12,777 nt of DNA from Desulfuromonadaceae bacterium (GTDB lineage: Bacteria > Desulfobacterota > Desulfuromonadia > Desulfuromonadales > Geopsychrobacteraceae): the NCBI GenBank assembly GCA_030639985.1, contig DAOWKG010000306.1, positions 1 to 12,777 on the forward strand, given 5' to 3'. Shown here piece after piece: positions 1-6,134 of the stretch. The notes beneath the pieces were generated by a model, which saw only the letters and a program-made list of their open reading frames with translations, had not been told where the DNA came from and did no database searches. Position 1 is the stretch's first letter, and the number at the start of each line of letters is the position of its first letter. The translations under genes were made by a program, and so were the position numbers.

Positions 1-1050
1 ACCGGCTTCCTTGAGCAACGCCTTGGACTTGGCGATATCAAGGTCGTAACGGGGGACATCGGAGGTATGACCGAGGTAGCCCTGGGGGACAACGGAGTAT
101 GATGGCTTGGCAACATCCGCACCGACAAACAGAACCATTTCGTCACGATTGACAGCGTGGGCAATCGCTTTACGCACACGGATATCGCCCAACGGCTTCT
201 TGCTGGTATTCATGTGCAAGGTTCTGAGCTCACCGAGACCGAAGATATCAATCTTGGTTCCTTTAACTTTACGCATCCGCTCGACCCAGCGTTGCTCACG
301 GGTGCCGTAGAAGAGATCGATTTCATGGTTGCGAAAAGCGAGCTCACGGCTCGAACCGTCAGGCAGATAGCGATAAACGATCTTGTCGATCTGCGGTGTA
401 CCACGGAAGTAATCTTTGTTGGCGACCAAGGTGACATGACGCTTTGACTTGTACTCGGAAAAGGCAAAGGGACCGGTACCAATCGGATTCAGCTTGAAAT
501 CGTCGCCCAGTTTCTCAACCGCTTTTTTGCTGACGATCATACCCCCGTGGTAGTTGGTCACAATACCGAGCAGGGAGGGAACCGGCTTCGACAGCTTGAT
601 AACAACAGTATATGCGTCCGGTGCAGTAATGCTTTCAACCGCCTGGTAGTTCTTATAGGCGGTAGAGGTTTCCTTGTTAGCGGCGCGGTTCAGGGAGAAA
701 ACAACATCTTCGGAGGTCATTTCGCCATAACCACCATGAAATTTGACCCCTTTGCGTAAATTAAAAGTCCAGTTCAGACCGTCAGCGCTGGACGTCCAGC
801 TTTCAGCCAGATCTGCTTCCATGCCGGAAAGATCGGCAGTGCCCGGCTTAAAGCGGACCAGACCGCTGAAAATCCAGGGAAAGAGGATCTTGTCTTGGGT
901 TTTGGTTGAAATATGCGGATCCAACTGGTTAGCATCGTTACTCAGCGTTCCGACACGTAACACTGTTTCCGCAGCGGCAGTCCCAACAAACAAACTAGTT
1001 AACGCAACGACTGCAACAAGAACAGATAGCCATTTTTTCTTTTGTTTCAT
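1..1050 (-). CDS. ABC transporter substrate-binding protein, family 5 (peptide/nickel type), N-terminal part
   Basis: This is an exported solute receptor that would deliver a peptide-like ligand to an ABC importer in the periplasm. Reading down from the ATG at 1050 gives 350 uninterrupted residues that run off the left edge; family members are usually about 500-550 residues, so roughly a third is missing. Residues 1-27 form a signal peptide: KQKKK, a hydrophobic stretch, then a likely cut after TAAA before E28. The mature part begins ETVLRVGTLSNDANQLDPH, followed by the family 5 hallmarks 'GLVRF', 'LAESW', 'FNLRKGVKFH' and 'DVVFSLNR', then 'NPIGTGPF' and 'VRKAIAHAVNR'. The start is supported by a GAGAGGAG ribosome site just upstream. 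There is no lipobox cysteine. The ligand cannot be told from sequence; dipeptide, oligopeptide or another small ligand are all possible. ABC ATPases of the same transporter class lie at 3047-4991 on the other strand. Confidence 0.9.
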   Translation of the reverse strand, partial: MKQKKKWLSVLVAVVALTSLFVGTAAAETVLRVGTLSNDANQLDPHISTKTQDKILFPWIFSGLVRFKPGTADLSGMEADLAESWTSSADGLNWTFNLRKGVKFHGGYGEMTSEDVVFSLNRAANKETSTAYKNYQAVESITAPDAYTVVIKLSKPVPSLLGIVTNYHGGMIVSKKAVEKLGDDFKLNPIGTGPFAFSEYKSKRHVTLVANKDYFRGTPQIDKIVYRYLPDGSSRELAFRNHEIDLFYGTREQRWVERMRKVKGTKIDIFGLGELRTLHMNTSKKPLGDIRVRKAIAHAVNRDEMVLFVGADVAKPSYSVVPQGYLGHTSDVPRYDLDIAKSKALLKEAG

Positions 1051-1332
1051 TCTCACACTCTCCTCTCAAAAATGTTGACGATATGCTCCACCCTTGCACA
1101 TACAAGAGCGGCCAATTTCAAATTTAAAATAATGTTCTATTAGCCTGAGGAGGATGACATTTGTTTCAGATTAGGTAAATCGGTACAAATACCGGAATCA
1201 CTATAGGTACAAATACCCATAAAGCCGCTGCCGAAACTGGAGGGATATTCGAGGATTGTAAAAAATTGCTTAAAAGAACTATGGGGAAGTGAAAGGGAAT
1301 CGGAAGAAACAAATTTAATACGCAAATACTTA
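1051..1332. other. intergenic region between the SGNH hydrolase and the substrate-binding protein
   Basis: There is no convincing gene in these 282 bases. Short open frames exist on the minus strand, but they overlap each other, start at TTG or inside the neighbouring gene, and lack ribosome sites. The region should hold the promoter of the substrate-binding protein gene, but I see no good -35/-10 pair. The only clear structure is a 12-bp direct repeat near 1182-1217. No GC-rich stem with a T run is visible after the hydrolase stop. Confidence 0.5.
1182..1217. repeat. two direct copies of GGTACAAATACC, 24-bp period
   Basis: The 12-mer GGTACAAATACC occurs at 1182-1193 and again, identical, at 1206-1217, separated by exactly 12 bases. 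Each copy is itself a small inverted repeat (GGTA, CAAA, TACC). A 24-bp period is close to two helical turns, so both sites would face the same side of the DNA, as expected for a tandem operator. The repeat lies about 130-170 bases upstream of the substrate-binding protein start. No regulator is recognised; chance duplication remains possible. Confidence 0.45.
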
Positions 1333-2031
1333 TTATTTGTTCGAGTGTTTTTTTGTCAGCAATGGGATCAAAATAGCTTCCCATATTTTGTATCCCGCCC
1401 GATTCAAATGGATGCCATCAGCAGCAAAAAGATTTTTATCTGGTTGCCCGGCGGAATTTAACAGTGGGGTTGCGGTGTCAATAAAACTACACCGATTGCT
1501 CACCCGGCAGTAGGTTTTAATTGTGTGGTTACTCGACAACATTTCCGGCCACAGTGCCCAACGCAGCGGACTGGGTTTAATCGCCATAAACAACAGTTCG
1601 GTATGGGGTAGCTCTTTTTGTAATCGCTCAGCAAACATGCTGAAATCGGTTAATATCTGCGCTGTACCCTTCCCCGCCGCAACATCGTTATCACCACAAT
1701 AGAAAATAACTTTAGTTGGCTGGTAGCATTTCACAATGGTATCAAAGTAGTAATTTAAATCAGAAATTTCGGCTCCGGCGATACCACGATTAATAATTTG
1801 CGAGGTCGGGAAACCAGCAGCAGTCTTCCAGCGATAGATACTGGAGCTGCCGACAAAAAGAGACGCCTCTTTGGGGAAACTGTTTTTCCAATCCTGCCAA
1901 ATAAAACGGTTGATTGACTTATTTAAACGTGAAGGATCGTGATCTTTTACAGTTGTTGCCAGACAAATTTGGGGGATGATTAAAAGGATCAACAGGACGA
2001 TTAACCGAAATTGCGACCTGATGCTGTTCAT
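1333..2031 (-). CDS. exported SGNH/GDSL-family hydrolase
   Basis: This is a 232-residue predicted esterase or acylhydrolase, exported to the periplasm. The start at 2031 is chosen because its ATG overlaps the stop of the upstream PHP gene (ATGA) and is followed directly by a signal peptide: MNSIRSQFR, then a hydrophobic run of about 14 residues, with probable cleavage after CLA (residue 25). An upstream in-frame Met at 2073 would add 14 polar residues ahead of the signal peptide and is less likely. SGNH blocks are visible: block I 'LFVGSSSIYRW' with S63 as the probable nucleophile, block II 'NRGIAGAEISD' (G83), block III 'YCGDND' (G113, N115), and block V 'DGIHLN' with D205 and H208. The first block has GSS instead of the usual GDS, a variant seen in part of the family. 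The substrate is unknown. Confidence 0.85.
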   Translation of the reverse strand: MNSIRSQFRLIVLLILLIIPQICLATTVKDHDPSRLNKSINRFIWQDWKNSFPKEASLFVGSSSIYRWKTAAGFPTSQIINRGIAGAEISDLNYYFDTIVKCYQPTKVIFYCGDNDVAAGKGTAQILTDFSMFAERLQKELPHTELLFMAIKPSPLRWALWPEMLSSNHTIKTYCRVSNRCSFIDTATPLLNSAGQPDKNLFAADGIHLNRAGYKIWEAILIPLLTKKHSNK

Positions 2032-2894
2032 GAGCGTCGTGCTGATACGGCAGCTTTGATCGCATCGACACATGCATAAGGGACCCGGATACCGCGCAAT
2101 CCACTACCAACCGCTATCACTGAGCCACTATCACCATGGAAATCGGAACCTCCTGTCACCACCAGATCGTGTCGCTGTGCCAACTTTATTAACCAATCGG
2201 TATCTTCCAGTCCAGAAGCATTATTATAAGCCTCAATCCCATCCAGACCCAAACCAACCAGTTCTGCCACCAAAGCCTCGAGTTTACGCCGATCCCGACT
2301 CACATAGGGGGGGTGTGCCAAGACGACAATGCCACCACTGCCATGGATTAGCTTGATCGCTTCATCCGCCGGAAAATAATGCTTCGTCACATTGCAAGGG
2401 ACCAGATAGCGATCGAAAGCTTCATCGTTATTTTTGACATAACCTGCCTGCCGCAAAGCTAAGGCAATATGGGGTCGACCGATTGTTCCACCGGCTAATT
2501 TGCGCACCCCGTCAGGATCGAGCGGTTGACGGTTTTCAGCAATTAGTTTCAAATTGACCAATTCGACAATTTGCCGATTTCTGGTGGCTCGAAACTGTTG
2601 AAACTCCTCCAAAGCCCGAATCAAATAGGGATCCTGATAATCAAACCCATAACCCAACAGATGCATGTCGGTATATTGAAACCACTGGCTGGAAAGTTCC
2701 ACCGCAGCAATAACTTCAATCCCAGAGGCAGCGCCAGCCGCCATCGCCCGACCAATACCAGAAATATTATCGTGATCGGCTAGAGCAATTGCAAGCAAAC
2801 CCACGTTCTTTGCCATCTCAACCACCTTTTCAGGGCTGAAAAGGCCATCCGAGCAAGTTGAATGAAGATGTAAATCGACGTAATCAGTTTCCAT
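2028..2894 (-). CDS. PHP-domain phosphoesterase, RNase AM / 3',5'-nucleotide bisphosphate phosphatase type
   Basis: This is a 288-residue cytoplasmic metal-dependent phosphoesterase of the PHP (polymerase and histidinol phosphatase) superfamily. The metal-binding residues of the family are all visible: HLH at 9-11, 'SDG' with D16, 'ADHDN' with H41, E66 in 'VELSS', H78 in 'MHLLGYG', H194 in 'VVLAHPP', and 'GGSDFHG' with D251 and H253. The insertion carrying 'GRPHIA' (H142) is typical of the YciV/TrpH group, whose E. coli member is RNase AM, a 5'-3' exonuclease that also hydrolyses 3',5'-nucleotide bisphosphates. That exact activity is inferred from family. The ribosome site before the ATG is weak (AGCAG only). 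The stop overlaps the start of the downstream hydrolase, so the two are probably translated from one message. Confidence 0.88.
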   Translation of the reverse strand: METDYVDLHLHSTCSDGLFSPEKVVEMAKNVGLLAIALADHDNISGIGRAMAAGAASGIEVIAAVELSSQWFQYTDMHLLGYGFDYQDPYLIRALEEFQQFRATRNRQIVELVNLKLIAENRQPLDPDGVRKLAGGTIGRPHIALALRQAGYVKNNDEAFDRYLVPCNVTKHYFPADEAIKLIHGSGGIVVLAHPPYVSRDRRKLEALVAELVGLGLDGIEAYNNASGLEDTDWLIKLAQRHDLVVTGGSDFHGDSGSVIAVGSGLRGIRVPYACVDAIKAAVSARRS

Positions 2895-2911
2895 TCTGCT
2901 ATTATTAATTT

Positions 2912-2925
2912 TTCTTGAACAAGAA
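2912..2925. promoter_or_regulatory. inverted repeat TTCTTG-AA-CAAGAA upstream of the PHP gene
   Basis: Two perfect 6-bp arms with a 2-base spacer lie 18-31 bases before the PHP gene start, in the divergent region shared with the ABC ATPase operon. The geometry fits a small dimeric repressor operator overlapping the promoter or leader of the minus-strand gene. No known consensus is matched with confidence. Confidence 0.3.
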
Positions 2926-2988
2926 TCCAGACTTTTTTACTTATATATTTTGGAATATTGATTTATGTACTTAATGGAAATCACAATC

Positions 2989-3017
2989 TTGACCATTGTG
3001 GCGCAAACCTGTACACA
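2989..3017 (+). promoter_or_regulatory. candidate sigma-70 promoter of the ABC ATPase operon
   Basis: TTGACC at 2989-2994 matches 5 of 6 bases of the -35 box. After 17 bases comes TACACA at 3012-3017, which matches only 3 of 6 of the -10 box. Transcription would start near 3024, leaving a leader of about 23 bases that includes the GAGAG ribosome site. The -10 match is poor, so this is only a suggestion. Confidence 0.25.
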
Positions 3018-3046
3018 TATGCCAACCATCAAATTGAGAGAAAAAC

Positions 3047-4003
3047 ATGTCACCACGCCTTGTCGTTAATAATCTACAAAGCTATTTCTTTACCAGAACC
3101 GGCCTGATCAAAGCCGTTGATCATGTGTCTTTCACTATTAATAGTGGTGAAACGCTGGCTTTGGTTGGAGAATCGGGTTGTGGCAAGTCAATGACGGCCC
3201 TGTCGCTGCTGCGTTTACTGCCAAAACCTGGTAAAATTGTCGGCGGTGAAATTTTCCTCGATGGTCGTGATCTACTCCACCTTCCTGACCTTGAAATGCA
3301 GCGCATTCGTGGCAACGAAATTGCGATGATTTTTCAAGAGCCGATGACCTCCCTCAATCCGGTGCTACGCATTGGAGATCAAATTGCGGAGGTAATCCAA
3401 CTACATTTGGGGGAGACCAAACCACAAGCACTGCAACAAGCTGCTGAGTTACTTAATCAGGTGGGTATTTCTGATCCCAGCCGCAGATTGCGTGACTATC
3501 CGCACCAACTCTCAGGAGGTCAACGGCAACGGATAATGATTGCTATGGCTCTGGCATGCGATCCCAAGCTATTGATTGCCGATGAACCGACGACCGCTCT
3601 TGATGTCACTATTCAAGCACAAATAATGGATCTGTTATTGGAATTAAAACAACAGCACCAGATGACAACCCTGTTGATCAGCCACGATCTTGGAGTTGTG
3701 GCCGGTAATGCCGACAATATTGCGGTAATGTACGCAGGTCAAATTATTGAATATGGAAGCGTAAAAAAGGTGTTTGCCAATCCCTTGCATCCCTACACTC
3801 AGGGACTCATGAAGTGCATCCCGCGGCTGGGTCAAAAACAGCGACTACCAGCAATCGCTGGTCAACTTCCAGACTTAAATGATCAACTTGCCGGTTGTCT
3901 TTTTCTCGATCGTTGTCCCGGCCCCTGCGCCCCATGCGGTCACAAACTACCAGAGATTGAAGAAATCGACCCGAACCACTGGGTACGGTGCTGGAGATAC
4001 TGA
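3047..4003 (+). CDS. dppD: oligopeptide/dipeptide ABC transporter ATP-binding protein, DppD/OppD-like
   Basis: This is one of two ATPase subunits that would power import of peptides or similar solutes across the inner membrane. It has 318 residues, normal for the family. Visible motifs are Walker A GESGCGKS (41-48), Q-loop Q97 in 'IFQEPMTSLNP', signature LSGGQ (155-159), Walker B 'LLIADE' (175-180), D-loop 'ALD', and switch histidine H213. The C-terminal oligopeptide-transporter extension includes 'HPYTQGLM' and four cysteines at 284, 290, 297 and 315, plus an extra one at 294. In related DppD proteins such cysteines bind an iron-sulfur cluster. The start has a modest GAGAGA ribosome site. 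Only one base separates its stop from the start of the second ATPase. The symbol is by class; the ligand is unknown. Confidence 0.9.
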   Translation: MSPRLVVNNLQSYFFTRTGLIKAVDHVSFTINSGETLALVGESGCGKSMTALSLLRLLPKPGKIVGGEIFLDGRDLLHLPDLEMQRIRGNEIAMIFQEPMTSLNPVLRIGDQIAEVIQLHLGETKPQALQQAAELLNQVGISDPSRRLRDYPHQLSGGQRQRIMIAMALACDPKLLIADEPTTALDVTIQAQIMDLLLELKQQHQMTTLLISHDLGVVAGNADNIAVMYAGQIIEYGSVKKVFANPLHPYTQGLMKCIPRLGQKQRLPAIAGQLPDLNDQLAGCLFLDRCPGPCAPCGHKLPEIEEIDPNHWVRCWRY

Positions 4004-4007
4004 TTTG
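3993..4007 (+). promoter_or_regulatory. ribosome site GGAG and TTG start of the second ATPase, coupled to dppD
   Basis: GGAG at 3993-3996 lies inside the last codons of dppD and sits eight bases before a TTG codon at 4005, which follows the dppD TGA (4001-4003) by one base. No ATG or GTG is available nearby in this frame. The next upstream ATG (3879) would add 42 residues read out of frame through the conserved dppD cysteine tail. TTG is therefore the preferred start, with translational coupling. Confidence 0.7.
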
Positions 4008-4991
4008 CCACTACTTGAGGTAAAAAATTTAAGCAAAAGCTTTCGGTTTAGAGATTCGCTGGGGCGTACAACGGGACAACTAGCGGCAGTCAATAATATC
4101 TCATTCAGTTTAAACCGAGGCGAAACATTGGGACTGGTGGGCGAATCTGGCTGCGGCAAATCGACCACCGGCAAACTGATTTTACAACTATTGCAAGCAG
4201 ATGCCGGGCAAGTTTTCTTTTCCGGGGATGAATTAACCCATCTCTCAGCCACACAGATGCGCCCTTATCGTCGGCAAATGCAGATGATTTTTCAAGATCC
4301 GTTTTCGTCACTTAATCCGCGCATGACCATCGGTACCATACTGGCTGAACCACTCCGGATCCACCGCCTGGCACCACCCCGTCAGATTCGAGATCGAGTT
4401 ATCGAGCTATTAGAAAAAGTTGGTCTTACTGCTGACCATGAGCAACGCTATCCACATGAATTCTCGGGAGGACAACGGCAACGGGTGGGAATAGCCAGAG
4501 CAGTGGCGGTTGAACCACAATTAATAATCGCTGACGAACCAGTTTCGGCTCTCGATCTTTCGGTACAAGCGCAAATCCTCAATTTAATGCAAGATTTTAA
4601 ACAGGAACACAACCTCAGCTATCTCTTTATTGCCCACGACCTCGCCGTTATTGAACATGTCAGCGATCGAATTGCGGTGATGTATCTCGGGAAGATAGTT
4701 GAATTGACCAGTGCGACAGAGCTATATAATAATCCCCGCCACCCATATACCGAGGCGTTACTCAATGCCGTGCCGACACCCGACCCTGACCTTCCCCGCC
4801 CGACAGCCTTAAGTGGTGAGGTCCCCTCCCCGGTCAACCCACCCAGCGGTTGTTATTTTCATCCTCGCTGCCCTTACGCTGATGAACTTTGCCAGCAGCA
4901 AGAACCATCACTAGAAGATATTGGCAGCGGACATCAAGTCGCCTGCCATTACAGTGAAAAAGTTGGCCATTATCTACAGCACAGAAAATAA
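4005..4991 (+). CDS. dppF: oligopeptide/dipeptide ABC transporter ATP-binding protein, DppF/OppF-like
   Basis: This is the second ATPase of the importer and would form a heterodimer with the product of the preceding gene. From the TTG start it has 328 residues beginning MPLLEVKNLSKSF, the expected N-terminus. Motifs are Walker A GESGCGKS (46-53), Q97 in 'IFQDPFSSLNPR', signature FSGGQ (153-157), Walker B 'LIIADE' (173-178), D-loop 'SALD', and H211. 'QDPFSSLNPRMTIG' and 'AEPLRIH' are characteristic of the OppF/DppF branch. The C-terminus carries cysteines 283, 289, 296 and 314, with the same C-x5-C-x6-C-x17-C spacing as in its partner. Twenty bases separate its stop from the DUF3108 gene, so all three are probably cotranscribed. 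Permeases are not adjacent on this strand. Confidence 0.9.
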   Translation: MPLLEVKNLSKSFRFRDSLGRTTGQLAAVNNISFSLNRGETLGLVGESGCGKSTTGKLILQLLQADAGQVFFSGDELTHLSATQMRPYRRQMQMIFQDPFSSLNPRMTIGTILAEPLRIHRLAPPRQIRDRVIELLEKVGLTADHEQRYPHEFSGGQRQRVGIARAVAVEPQLIIADEPVSALDLSVQAQILNLMQDFKQEHNLSYLFIAHDLAVIEHVSDRIAVMYLGKIVELTSATELYNNPRHPYTEALLNAVPTPDPDLPRPTALSGEVPSPVNPPSGCYFHPRCPYADELCQQQEPSLEDIGSGHQVACHYSEKVGHYLQHRK

Positions 4992-5011
4992 ATCTAGCAA
5001 AGAAAGCTGAT

Positions 5012-5848
5012 ATGTTCATGACTAGCAAATTCAGGCTGGCAATAATTTCTTTTCTATTGGTACTGGCCGTTCCGGTTGCTTCTTTTTCTCAAGAGATCCC
5101 GCCTCCAGAACATAAAATCCAATCATTAGTTGGCGAATCGCTGCAATATTATGTTTCGTTCCTTTGGTTTGACCGCCTTGCCGAAGGGAGCATAAAACTT
5201 TCCCCAGGCGAAAAACCGGGAACTTTTTTGGTCATTATGGAGGCAAAAACCATTGGGATGGCGGCATTTTTCACCAATGAACGGGTGGCCCAATATCAAA
5301 CCTTGATGGAAATTGGCTCGACCGGTTTATTGCAACCGCTATGGCACAGCAAACATACGATACGTGGCAAAAAAGGATCACGCCGGGAAAAAATATCCAA
5401 ATACACCTTTGACTATGCCGCTGGTCAGGTCAGATATCAAAAAATTAAAAATGGTAAGATCTATAAGGATGAGAGCTACACGATTGAAAAAAATAAACCC
5501 CTACTTGATATAATGAGCTCACTCTACAATCTGCGCCTTGGCTTTTATGGTGCGGTCGGGGAAGAGACAATCCTTATCCCTACTTTTCACCGTAAAGGAA
5601 CCCAGGACATCGTTATTGAACCATTATTGAAAATGAGCCGCAAAGATAAAAAGTTTTTCGGCGGCGATACAACAACCTGCCGGATACTCGTTGACCCATC
5701 AGTTTTTGGCACCGAAGGTCGTGACACGCTAGCCTCTTTTGACAGCGACATGCGCCCCCACAAAGTAATCATCAAAAATGTTATCGGCATGGGGGATTTA
5801 CGCATCAATCCACAAATACCCGTCGTCAGTAAAGCTGGTGGAGGTTAA
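5012..5848 (+). CDS. exported DUF3108-family protein
   Basis: This is a 278-residue protein with an N-terminal signal peptide: charged MFMTSKFR, hydrophobic to about residue 22, with probable cleavage near ASFS before QE. No lipobox is present, so a soluble periplasmic or outer-membrane-associated location is inferred. The mature region resembles DUF3108 proteins: 'GESLQYYVSFLWFDRLAEGSIKL' near the start, then 'NERVAQYQTLMEIGSTGLLQP', 'FDYAAGQVRYQK', and the C-terminal 'GDLRINPQIP'. The function of the family is not established; it may be a beta-rich envelope protein. Two in-frame start codons, 5012 and 5018, are possible; AGAAAG at 5001-5006 is a weak site that fits 5012 better. It is the last gene of the ABC ATPase operon, with no obvious functional link to transport. 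Confidence 0.75.
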   Translation: MFMTSKFRLAIISFLLVLAVPVASFSQEIPPPEHKIQSLVGESLQYYVSFLWFDRLAEGSIKLSPGEKPGTFLVIMEAKTIGMAAFFTNERVAQYQTLMEIGSTGLLQPLWHSKHTIRGKKGSRREKISKYTFDYAAGQVRYQKIKNGKIYKDESYTIEKNKPLLDIMSSLYNLRLGFYGAVGEETILIPTFHRKGTQDIVIEPLLKMSRKDKKFFGGDTTTCRILVDPSVFGTEGRDTLASFDSDMRPHKVIIKNVIGMGDLRINPQIPVVSKAGGG

Positions 5849-5881
5849 TCTATCACCCCCGTGTGACGCAGCCAGAATGAA

Positions 5882-5953
5882 ACAGCTGATTTGAAAAAAA
5901 GAGCGGCAAATGTTTGAGCGAAGCGAGTTTTTTCCGCTCCTCAAAGCAGTTGT
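5882..5953. repeat. long compound stem-loop
   Basis: Three nested arms pair in register: ACAGCTG (5882-5888) with CAGTTGT (5947-5953, one G-T wobble), TTTGA (5890-5894) with TCAAA (5941-5945), and GAGCGG (5901-5906) with CCGCTC (5934-5939). An inner AAA/TTT extension follows after a small bulge. Eighteen pairs with only small bulges are unlikely by chance, so an RNA or cruciform structure is inferred. Confidence 0.6.
5894..5939 (-). terminator. candidate rho-independent terminator for pyruvate carboxylase
   Basis: Read on the minus strand, GAGCGG (from 5939) pairs with CCGCTC (ending 5901) and is followed at once by seven T residues (5900-5894). It lies about 200 bases past the pyruvate carboxylase stop. 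The loop is long (27 bases, partly closed by AAA/TTT), so efficiency is uncertain. Confidence 0.4.
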
Positions 5954-6006
5954 GTAATGGAGGGAACCCCCAGCGGCGGGCAAGGAGGTCGGGTGCCTTT
6001 TTCTGC

Positions 6007-6062
6007 TTACTCTTTTGTGGCACAATAAAAGAGTAAGGCGACGTGCGGGGGCGCTACCCCGC
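6007..6062. repeat. two adjacent hairpins inside the structured block
   Basis: The first hairpin pairs TTACTCTTTT (6007-6016) with AAAAGAGTAA (6027-6036), ten perfect pairs around a 10-base loop. The second pairs GCGGGG (6045-6050) with CCCCGC (6057-6062) around GCGCTA. The A/T-rich stem followed closely by a G/C-rich stem is part of the pattern that suggests a dispersed repeat. Confidence 0.6.
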
Positions 6063-6086
6063 GACCTTTGATTTGGCAACCAGTAT

Positions 6087-6117
6087 CAGGGGACATGTAG
6101 CAAGTACATGTCCCCTG
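6087..6117. repeat. perfect 13-bp stem-loop beyond the pyruvate carboxylase stop
   Basis: CAGGGGACATGTA (6087-6099) and TACATGTCCCCTG (6105-6117) are exact reverse complements around the 5-base loop GCAAG. The structure begins 17 bases downstream of the pyruvate carboxylase stop on the minus strand. No T run follows on either strand, so it is not a classical terminator; it may be a REP-like palindrome or a 3' end stabiliser. A competing pairing exists between GTAGCA (6097-6102) and TGCTAC (6120-6125). Confidence 0.65.
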
Positions 6118-6134
6118 TATGCTACAAAATCTAC

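Larger units (their letters stand above)
5849..6134. repeat. structured intergenic block, probable dispersed extragenic repeat
   Basis: These 286 bases lie between two converging genes and carry at least four stem-loops in a row: 5882-5953, 6007-6036, 6045-6062 and 6087-6117. The plus strand contains GAGCGAAGCGAG, GGAGGGAACCCCC and a 'gggtgcctttt' phrase followed by an A/T-rich hairpin. From memory, this order resembles dispersed intergenic repeats found in multiple copies in several proteobacterial genomes. A minus-strand open frame (5798-6079) through it, containing 'CHKRVSRKRHPTSLP', is of the kind often mis-annotated as a small hypothetical protein. It has no ribosome site and overlaps the DUF3108 gene. 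The copy number in this genome cannot be seen from one window. Confidence 0.5.

Noticed and set aside
1140..1384. Two overlapping minus-strand short frames
   Set aside because: One starts at TTG, the other inside the hydrolase gene; neither has a ribosome site or recognisable composition.
2032..2073. Longer SGNH hydrolase start at 2073
   Set aside because: It would put 14 polar residues ahead of a clear signal peptide; ATG 2031 overlaps the upstream stop as ATGA.
2999..3014. Possible sigma-54 promoter (TGGCGC...) before dppD
   Set aside because: The GC dinucleotide expected at -12 is absent at the required distance from the -24 GG.
3879..4004. Longer start of the second ATPase at ATG 3879
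   Set aside because: The extra 42 residues are an out-of-frame reading of the conserved cysteine tail of the first ATPase and do not resemble any ABC ATPase N-terminus. TTG 4005 has a well-placed GGAG and gives the expected first residues.
5798..6079. Minus-strand 93-codon frame through the structured block
   Set aside because: It overlaps the DUF3108 coding sequence, has no ribosome site, and is rich in residues produced by reading through hairpins. It is better explained as a by-product of a non-coding repeat.
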